A stretch of DNA of 12,008 bases, taken from positions 1 to 12,008 of the forward strand of contig WFUI01000072.1 of NCBI GenBank assembly GCA_015485035.1, read 5' to 3'. Shown here piece by piece: positions 6,981-12,008 of the stretch; position 1 is the first letter of the stretch; each line of letters opens with the position of its first letter. This stretch comes from Mariprofundus sp. Lineage in GTDB: Bacteria > Pseudomonadota > Zetaproteobacteria > Mariprofundales > Mariprofundaceae. A model generated the notes under the pieces. It was not told where the DNA came from and ran no database searches. It saw only the letters and a program-made list of their open reading frames with translations. The translations under genes and the position numbers were made by a program.

Positions 6981-7532
6981 ATGGGAAGAATCACCATGCT
7001 TGGAACCACAATTTGCTGCATACGCAAAAACGGCGAGGTTGCTATTGGCGGCGATGGACAGGTGACCCTGGGTGATACCGTCGTCAAACACGGTGGCAGA
7101 AAAGTACGTACGATTAGGGATGGAGCCATTTTAACCGGTTTTGCCGGTTCGACAGCTGATGCCATGAATCTGTTCGAACGCTTTGAAGCCAAGCTGGATG
7201 AACATGCCGGCAATTTATTGCGTGCTGCCGTGGCGCTGGCCAAGGACTGGCGTACCGATAAATACCTGCGACAGCTTGAAGCGATGATGATTGTTGCAGA
7301 TCAGGACAACACACTGCTTATTTCCGGCAATGGCGATGTACTGGAACCGGATGACGGCGTTGCCGCTATCGGTTCCGGTGGTGGCTATGCCAAAGCTGCA
7401 GCGACAGCTCTACTCAACCACAGCGAACTCAGTGCAGCTGATGCCGCGCGAGAAGCCATGCTTATTGCTGCCAATATCTGCATTTACACCAATAATAATA
7501 TTACCATTGAATCCATCTCCAGGGAGTCGTAA
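6981..7532 (+). CDS. hslV: ATP-dependent protease subunit HslV
   Basis: HslV is the proteasome-like peptidase of the HslUV (ClpQY) complex, which degrades misfolded and regulatory proteins in the cytosol. The catalytic N-terminal threonine pair is seen in [11 protein letters not shown], followed by [33 protein letters not shown] and [13 protein letters not shown], all family-typical. From ATG 6981 the protein has 183 residues with the nucleophile at Thr9, so an 8-residue prosequence must be removed after Gly8. GAGG at 6970-6973 supports this start. An in-frame ATG at 6996, preceded by GGAAGA, would leave only MLG before the threonine, and a GTG at 6969 is also open. The TAA is 2 bases from the hslU start, so the pair is surely co-transcribed. 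No heat-shock sigma-32 promoter was recognised in the 6880-6968 leader. Confidence 0.95.
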   Translation: MGRITMLGTTICCIRKNGEVAIGGDGQVTLGDTVVKHGGRKVRTIRDGAILTGFAGSTADAMNLFERFEAKLDEHAGNLLRAAVALAKDWRTDKYLRQLEAMMIVADQDNTLLISGNGDVLEPDDGVAAIGSGGGYAKAAATALLNHSELSAADAAREAMLIAANICIYTNNNITIESISRES

Positions 7533-7534
7533 AG

Positions 7535-8875
7535 GTGAGCCAGACCATGACACCACGTGAAATCATTTCAGAGCTTGATCGTTATATTGTCGGTCAAAAT
7601 GATGCCAAACGAGCCGTTGCCATCGCACTGCGCAATCGCTGGCGGCGTCATCAGGTGGATTCCCCCATGCGTGAGGAGATCACTCCCAAGAATATTCTGA
7701 TGATCGGCCCCACCGGTGTGGGGAAAACTGAAATTGCGCGCAGGCTGGCCCGGCTGGCCAATGCGCCCTTCATCAAAATTGAAGCGACCAAATTCACCGA
7801 GGTCGGTTATGTCGGTCGCGATGTTGAAACCATTATCCGTGACCTGGTTGATACTGCGATTAAAATCGTGCGTGAAGAACACCTGGCTCGTGTACAAACC
7901 AAAGCCGAGAAAGTAGCCGAAGACAGGCTGCTCGATATTCTAATCCCGCATCCGGTCGCCCCCAATGGGCCGCACAGCAGCGACACCAAGGCCTCATCCA
8001 GCGAATCGCGCGAAAAAATGCGCCATAAACTGCGCCTGGGCGAATTAAATGGACGACAGGTTGAAATTGATGTGGAACCTCAACAGGGCATGCCGGTCAT
8101 GCAGATGTTTACCGGACAGGGAACTGAAGCCATGGATATCCAGGATATGCTCAGTAATATGATGGGGAAACAGAAGACAACCAAGCGCATGAATGTATCC
8201 GATGCGTTGAAAATTATTCAGCAGCAGGAAGCAGATCGCCTGCTGGATATGGTTGCGATCAAGGATGAGGCCATCAAACGCGCTGAAAATGACGGCATCG
8301 TTTTTCTCGATGAAATGGATAAAATCACCCACCGTAGCGGCGTGCAGGGAGGTGATGTTTCACGTGAGGGTGTACAGCGGGATCTGCTGCCACTGGTTGA
8401 AGGTACAACCGTAAATACACGTTATGGCCACATCAAAACCGATCATGTCCTGTTCATTGCCTCCGGCGCTTTTCATCTTGCCAAACCATCCGATCTGATT
8501 CCTGAACTGCAGGGTCGATTCCCGATTCGGGTGAATCTGCATGCGCTGGGTGAAGCGGAATTCCGCCGCATTCTGGTCGAGCCGGAATCATCACTGACAC
8601 GCCAGTATGCTGCTCTGCTGAATACTGAAAATGTCACCATTGAATTTGATGAAGATGGCATCTCCGAACTGGCCCGTATCGCTGTGCTCGTGAATGAGAA
8701 AACTGAAAATATCGGTGCCCGTCGCCTGCATACCTTGCTGGAACACGTGCTGGAAGATATCAGCTTTGAGGCTTCTGACCGCAACGGAGAAAATGTATGC
8801 GTCGATGCTGCATATGTTCGCGAACAGCTGGGCGAAATCTGTGAAGATGAAGACTTGTCGCGCTATATTCTATAA
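7535..8875 (+). CDS. hslU: ATP-dependent protease ATPase subunit HslU
   Basis: The 446-residue AAA+ unfoldase of HslUV forms hexamers that thread substrates into HslV. In order: N-terminal [16 protein letters not shown]; Walker [10 protein letters not shown] (58-66); pore loop GYVGRD (91-96); an inserted I domain (about 110-235); Walker [10 protein letters not shown] (256-264); sensor-2 GARR (394-397); and the C-terminal tail ending SRYIL, which docks into HslV. E. coli HslU has 443 residues. GTG 7535 is chosen because GGGAG (7522-7526) is 8 bases upstream and the N-terminus then matches MSxMTPREI of relatives. ATG 7547, with AAGGTGAG before it, is an alternative four codons downstream. The I domain holds a polar stretch with many Ser/Lys/Asp residues (about 145-162), which is normally variable. 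Confidence 0.97.
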   Translation: MSQTMTPREIISELDRYIVGQNDAKRAVAIALRNRWRRHQVDSPMREEITPKNILMIGPTGVGKTEIARRLARLANAPFIKIEATKFTEVGYVGRDVETIIRDLVDTAIKIVREEHLARVQTKAEKVAEDRLLDILIPHPVAPNGPHSSDTKASSSESREKMRHKLRLGELNGRQVEIDVEPQQGMPVMQMFTGQGTEAMDIQDMLSNMMGKQKTTKRMNVSDALKIIQQQEADRLLDMVAIKDEAIKRAENDGIVFLDEMDKITHRSGVQGGDVSREGVQRDLLPLVEGTTVNTRYGHIKTDHVLFIASGAFHLAKPSDLIPELQGRFPIRVNLHALGEAEFRRILVEPESSLTRQYAALLNTENVTIEFDEDGISELARIAVLVNEKTENIGARRLHTLLEHVLEDISFEASDRNGENVCVDAAYVREQLGEICEDEDLSRYIL

Positions 8876-8911
8876 AAGCGTTTTCACCGCTGAGCCCTTT
8901 GCGGTGAAAAC
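8869..8911 (-). terminator. Hairpin between convergent hslU and rnhB, probable rnhB terminator
   Basis: GTTTTCACCGC (8880-8890) and GCGGTGAAAAC (8901-8911) form a perfect 11-bp stem with a 10-base loop. Read on the minus strand it follows the rnhB stop by 8 bases and is followed by GCTTTTAT, a short T-run. On the plus strand no T-run follows, so it may not end hslU transcripts efficiently. Confidence 0.6.
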
Positions 8912-8919
8912 AGTATTAT

Positions 8920-9480
8920 CTATAACAACCTGGCCACGGGTGCGAAGGATTTACGGTGAATCGGACAAGGGCCAAGTTCATGTAACGCGTCCATGTGTAT
9001 TTTGGTGCCATACCCCTTGTGTCTGGAAAACTGGTAGCCGGGAAACTGTGTATCGAACATCGCCATCATGCGATCACGCACAACCTTGGCGACAATTGAT
9101 GCCGCGGCAATTTCCTGCACCGAATCATCCCCGCCGATAACGGATTCGGCAGGCACGGCCAGATCCGGAATACGATTCCCATCGACCTGCACTCTGGCCG
9201 GCATGATTGCCAAGCCTTCGACCGACCGGCGCATGGATAACATCGTGGCGTGCAGGATATTTAGCTGATCAATCTCATCGATCGTCGCCATGGACACCGA
9301 ATAGGCTACGGCATGTCTGCGGATATGGTGATAAAGCTTTAGCCGTTTCTTTTCCGCCACCTTCTTGGAATCGCGATATTTTCCCAGATACGGGTCATCC
9401 GGCGACAAAATCACCGCCGCCGTCACCACCGGCCCCGCCAGCGGCCCACGTCCCACTTCATCAACTCCTGCCAACATCAT
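8920..9480 (-). CDS. rnhB: Ribonuclease HII
   Basis: The 186-residue cytosolic endonuclease cuts RNA in RNA-DNA hybrids and starts removal of single ribonucleotides misincorporated in DNA. Catalytic acids are visible: D7 and E8 in GVDEVGRGPLAGPV, D100 in VQVDGN and D136 in SIVAKVVRDR. The KGYGT motif follows. The start is ATG 9478-9480, preceded by AAGG at a suitable distance; ATG 9475-9477 is the next codon. The frame stays open to a TTG at 9513, but that lacks a ribosome binding site and would add 11 unlikely residues. The patatin-like gene ends 54 bases upstream on the same strand with no terminator seen, so read-through expression is likely. The common partners of rnhB (lpxB, trmD) are not here. 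Confidence 0.95.
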   Translation of the reverse strand: MMLAGVDEVGRGPLAGPVVTAAVILSPDDPYLGKYRDSKKVAEKKRLKLYHHIRRHAVAYSVSMATIDEIDQLNILHATMLSMRRSVEGLAIMPARVQVDGNRIPDLAVPAESVIGGDDSVQEIAAASIVAKVVRDRMMAMFDTQFPGYQFSRHKGYGTKIHMDALHELGPCPIHRKSFAPVARLL

Positions 9481-9534
9481 TGTGCAAGCTGCCTTGAAAT
9501 AGCAGGTGGTCAATCAGATACATGTAAACTGGTC

Positions 9535-11697
9535 CTAGACTGTTTGGGCTCTCACTGGCTTAAAGCCCGCGAACCACTTTTTCAGGCCCGCATCCTTCAT
9601 CATGGATTTTCCTATGCAATACCCTAACTCCCGATAGGCCTCAAACTGTTTTTCATCAAAGAACTGGTCTGCCGTGGTTTCATCGGGAAACTCGGGATGA
9701 GCACTTTTGTAACCATAAATGTCCTTTGGAAGCTTTCCAATCAGTGTGGTTTTTATATAAATTAATACTCCCGTCGTACCATCACCATAGGAAATTTCAC
9801 CTTTGATATACCCTTTTTCGGCCAGATCCACGCCGTATGGATTTTTTCTGTTTCCAAATTCATCCACATCAGGTTTCGGACACATCGCTAAAAAAGAGGG
9901 CATCTTTATATCCGCACCAAAATCCACCCTGACTTTCTCTACAAAGTTTGCAAAATCCCCAAATGTATAACCGGGATCAGCACCACCATCACAGACAATA
10001 ATCGTTTTTACTCTACGGCGAATCAATTCATACAGGGCCAGATTTTCATAATGCCCGCCATCTGCAATATGCACATACCGTCCCCTCTCATTCAAACCAA
10101 AGCCAATCATCTCCCGTAACCCATGCACAAACCAATTGGGGGAATTGGTAAATACAGCCTTGTGTTCAGGGGCAGGATTAGGAGCCCAATACCCAAGACG
10201 CACATTAAATAATGCCATTAACAAAGATACACTTCGATTCCGGGTTAACCCCTCGCCACCCGGAGCACCATGTGGATCTGCCGCCGCTCCGGATATTGCC
10301 ATTGCTGTTGCCAGATTCATTTTTCCGCCCATATATTCCCTGGTAGCACGCCATCCCGTTACTTCGCTGCCACAGTATAATGGGGAAAGAAGAAAGTTCG
10401 CTCCCCCCCGACCACTAAGTTTCTGATTTCTTGAATCTTCAGTCACCATATTGGTATTAATCAGATGATATGGCCCGGAAACACCATCACGGAAATTACA
10501 CATCTTGTGCAGCCTGGCCCCATTGGCCTCGGAGGCACTGGAAAAAGATACTCCTTTTTGATCTTTATTGGGCATAAACAATTCCATCAGGCGATCACGA
10601 TAATAACGATGGATAGAGATATAATTGATGTTCACTGTCAGTGATAACATCACAACCCCTGCTATTGCATACCACTTCCATGACCAAATTTCTGCGAAAT
10701 ATTGATCTACAGCCCAATATGCCAGCAGCAGGATTCCATAAACCAACAAAAACAATGCCAATGGGCCAATAATGCCAAGAGGCAATTTACTGTCTTCATT
10801 TTTCACTTTCATGATTGAGACGATCGCCGAAACAAGTCCTGCCAATGTTATACCTGATGCAGCCTCAGGAGCCGCCATGACTGTAGTCAGAAAATAATAG
10901 GAAATGGGCAAACTTCCTACGATCAAAACGCACGCGATCACCTTCAATAATCGTCCAGTGAATATTTCAAAATATCGCCTGATTTTATATGCAAATACTT
11001 TGGAAAAATGGACCCGTGAAGCCACGCCATACAGCAAACTCAAGCCGACAAAGAGCCCGAACAAAGCAGCAGCCAAATCAAGCAATTGATTTGCAAAAAA
11101 AACATTGAGACCGCCGGAGTACGGATCCAGGAAGTTGTAATGTACCAATGCCGCAATGATAAGCACAAGTGGAATCGCAAAGGTCAACAGACTCAATATC
11201 GTACCACGAAGGATAACAGCCAGCAGCGATGCCCCGGTAATACCTCCTCCCGGTGTAAGATAATTGCTGCCCTGTCGTAAATGGCGAATCAGGGAGCGAG
11301 ACTCTTTCGCCCCGGCATCAGCGGCGTGGCTACCGAGAGCTTTTTTGAATGGGAAGTTTTCTTCTGTGTTAAACAATTTCCCGGAAAAACCTTTAACCTG
11401 AGAAAAAAGCCAGGTGAAAGATGAACCAATATATCCGCCTCCGGACACAGTGGATAAATAATGTATTTTACTTAACCAACCATTCTCTGCCAATGCCTGT
11501 GTGACGCCCAGACTGAATGTTGACGAACGAATACCACCACCGGAAAAGGCAAGTCCCACCAAATTCTTTTCCCTGCCCGGAGTTCTATGCTCCGGATCTT
11601 CCCCCAGGATATGATCCAGTTCTTCCGGAAATAACTTTTCTTCGAACTCGTTGCCTTCAACGTAGAACGTGGCCTGATTTGATTCATTTTTAGACAT
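9535..11697 (-). CDS. Patatin-like phospholipase with internal membrane domain
   Basis: The 720-residue protein has the patatin lipid acyl-hydrolase catalytic elements split by a membrane region. The oxyanion-hole glycines are at AFSGGGIRSSTFSLG (50-64), the nucleophile S85 is in STVSGGGYIG (82-91), and the dyad aspartate is most likely D546 in IADGGHYENLALYELIRR. A second CDGGAD lies at 569-574. Strongly hydrophobic stretches at about 157-187, 199-226, 249-273, 280-297, 304-331 and 341-362 suggest six membrane passes, placing it in the inner membrane. A soluble region (about 376-545) carries further glycine-rich motifs. There is no signal peptide. The substrate is probably membrane phospholipid (inference). 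Its start has a G-rich GGGGGG/GGG ribosome site and an 8-bp inverted repeat just upstream. It does not look like a CBASS CapV effector: it is much larger and no cyclase is nearby. Confidence 0.88.
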   Translation of the reverse strand: MSKNESNQATFYVEGNEFEEKLFPEELDHILGEDPEHRTPGREKNLVGLAFSGGGIRSSTFSLGVTQALAENGWLSKIHYLSTVSGGGYIGSSFTWLFSQVKGFSGKLFNTEENFPFKKALGSHAADAGAKESRSLIRHLRQGSNYLTPGGGITGASLLAVILRGTILSLLTFAIPLVLIIAALVHYNFLDPYSGGLNVFFANQLLDLAAALFGLFVGLSLLYGVASRVHFSKVFAYKIRRYFEIFTGRLLKVIACVLIVGSLPISYYFLTTVMAAPEAASGITLAGLVSAIVSIMKVKNEDSKLPLGIIGPLALFLLVYGILLLAYWAVDQYFAEIWSWKWYAIAGVVMLSLTVNINYISIHRYYRDRLMELFMPNKDQKGVSFSSASEANGARLHKMCNFRDGVSGPYHLINTNMVTEDSRNQKLSGRGGANFLLSPLYCGSEVTGWRATREYMGGKMNLATAMAISGAAADPHGAPGGEGLTRNRSVSLLMALFNVRLGYWAPNPAPEHKAVFTNSPNWFVHGLREMIGFGLNERGRYVHIADGGHYENLALYELIRRRVKTIIVCDGGADPGYTFGDFANFVEKVRVDFGADIKMPSFLAMCPKPDVDEFGNRKNPYGVDLAEKGYIKGEISYGDGTTGVLIYIKTTLIGKLPKDIYGYKSAHPEFPDETTADQFFDEKQFEAYRELGYCIGKSMMKDAGLKKWFAGFKPVRAQTV

Positions 11698-11706
11698 CCC
11701 ATCCCC

Positions 11707-11725
11707 CCATCACCGATGGTGATGG
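11707..11725. repeat. 8-bp inverted repeat upstream of the patatin-like gene
   Basis: CCATCACC (11707-11714) and GGTGATGG (11718-11725) are perfect reverse complements around a 3-base centre, starting 10 bases before the patatin start codon and touching its G-rich ribosome site. It may be an operator or a 5' hairpin that affects translation. Chance cannot be ruled out. Confidence 0.5.
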
Positions 11726-11763
11726 TAACCATATAGCCCAAAATGCCCTGATTTGCAATACAT

Positions 11764-11793
11764 GTAGAAAAAGAGGGAGGACTATGGCCTCCC
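11764..11793 (-). terminator. Intrinsic terminator of pheT
   Basis: GGGAGG/CCTCCC (11775-11780 with 11788-11793) has a 7-base loop and, read on the minus strand, is followed by TCTTTTTCT (complement of 11766-11774). It starts 7 bases after the pheT stop, so the patatin-like gene downstream must have its own promoter in about 11698-11765. Confidence 0.85.
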
Positions 11794-11800
11794 GTTTGCT

Positions 11801-12008
11801 TTATCCGCGCAAACTGGCTCCGAACCGTTTTTCCATGGCTGCGATGATCGATGCGGAAGCGGCATCGCTGTCTTCCTGAGTCAGCGTGCGCTTGGCATCC
11901 TGTAGCGCAAAGCGAACACCCAGGCTGACCTTGCCTTCCGGTACGCCCTTGCCTTCGTAGCGATCGAATATGCGCGCATCGGTGAGTAATTTACCGGCAC
12001 TGCTCTTC
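11801..12008 (-). CDS. pheT: Phenylalanyl-tRNA synthetase beta subunit, C-terminal end (5' part outside window)
   Basis: The last 69 codons are visible. They encode part of the C-terminal ferredoxin-fold anticodon-binding (FDX-ACB) domain, with RIFDRYEGKGVPEGKVSLG, LQDAKRTLTQED and the family-typical ending KRFGASLRG before TAA. This closely follows the E. coli PheT ending (VAEGYKSLA, LQDTSRTLEEEE, ERFQASLRD, from memory). The full subunit, about 790-800 residues in relatives, combines with PheS in an alpha2-beta2 synthetase that charges tRNA-Phe in the cytosol. The gene enters from the right edge and is the last of its operon, since a terminator follows at once. Confidence 0.93.
   Translation of the reverse strand, partial: KSSAGKLLTDARIFDRYEGKGVPEGKVSLGVRFALQDAKRTLTQEDSDAASASIIAAMEKRFGASLRG

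Noticed and set aside
9481..9513. TTG 9513 as the start of rnhB
   Set aside because: There is no ribosome site and the extra residues are not family-like. ATG 9480 has a ribosome site and starts just before the catalytic motif.
9535..11697. Patatin as a CBASS-type anti-phage effector
   Set aside because: CapV effectors are about half this size and sit beside a nucleotide cyclase. None is present, and the neighbours are pheT and rnhB.
11472..11741. Minus-strand open frame overlapping the patatin start
   Set aside because: It is out of frame with the patatin gene, whose frame has the ribosome site and the conserved GGGIRS motif; this one shows no domain.

Overview
The window is ordinary-looking chromosomal DNA from a Gram-negative bacterium, most likely a proteobacterium. 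This rests on gene content (HslUV protease, RNase HII, PheT, GloB, a PilZ protein, CCA-encoding tRNA genes, Shine-Dalgarno starts) and roughly 50% G+C. A lineage such as Zetaproteobacteria is possible but is only a guess. No CRISPR array, insertion sequence, phage gene or origin was seen.

Region 1 (1-3232) is an inositol-phosphate module. On the plus strand, myo-inositol-1-phosphate synthase (1336-2436) overlaps by 4 bases a sugar-nucleotidyltransferase-type enzyme (2433-3179), and the pair ends in a strong bidirectional terminator. Facing away on the minus strand is a CDP-alcohol phosphatidyltransferase (1174 to beyond base 1) with a degenerate nucleotidyltransferase-like N-terminal domain. 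Together they suggest that inositol-1-phosphate is made, activated with CTP to CDP-inositol, and transferred to an acceptor. The product would be an inositol phospholipid (the route described for Rhodothermus marinus) or a di-inositol-phosphate compound (the thermophile solute route). This is the most interesting part of the window.

Region 2 (3252-6194) holds stress and transport genes: a 2-Cys peroxiredoxin and a cation diffusion facilitator on the minus strand, divergent from glyoxalase II (gloB), which converges on a small PilZ (c-di-GMP-binding) protein. The gloB start codon lies inside a perfect 10-bp inverted repeat.

Region 3 (6361-6879) is a minus-strand tRNA operon in the order Pro(TGG)-Arg(TCT)-His(GTG)-Lys(CTT). 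It has a good sigma-70 promoter with a G+C-rich discriminator and an intrinsic terminator.

Region 4 (6981-9480) is hslV-hslU, encoding the ATP-dependent HslUV protease, converging on rnhB. An 11-bp hairpin lies between them.

Region 5 (9535-12008) holds a 720-residue patatin-like phospholipase whose catalytic halves are separated by about six predicted membrane segments. It lies upstream of rnhB on the same strand. Next comes the 3' end of pheT with its own terminator; pheT continues past the window edge. Every stretch longer than 300 bases is accounted for by genes.
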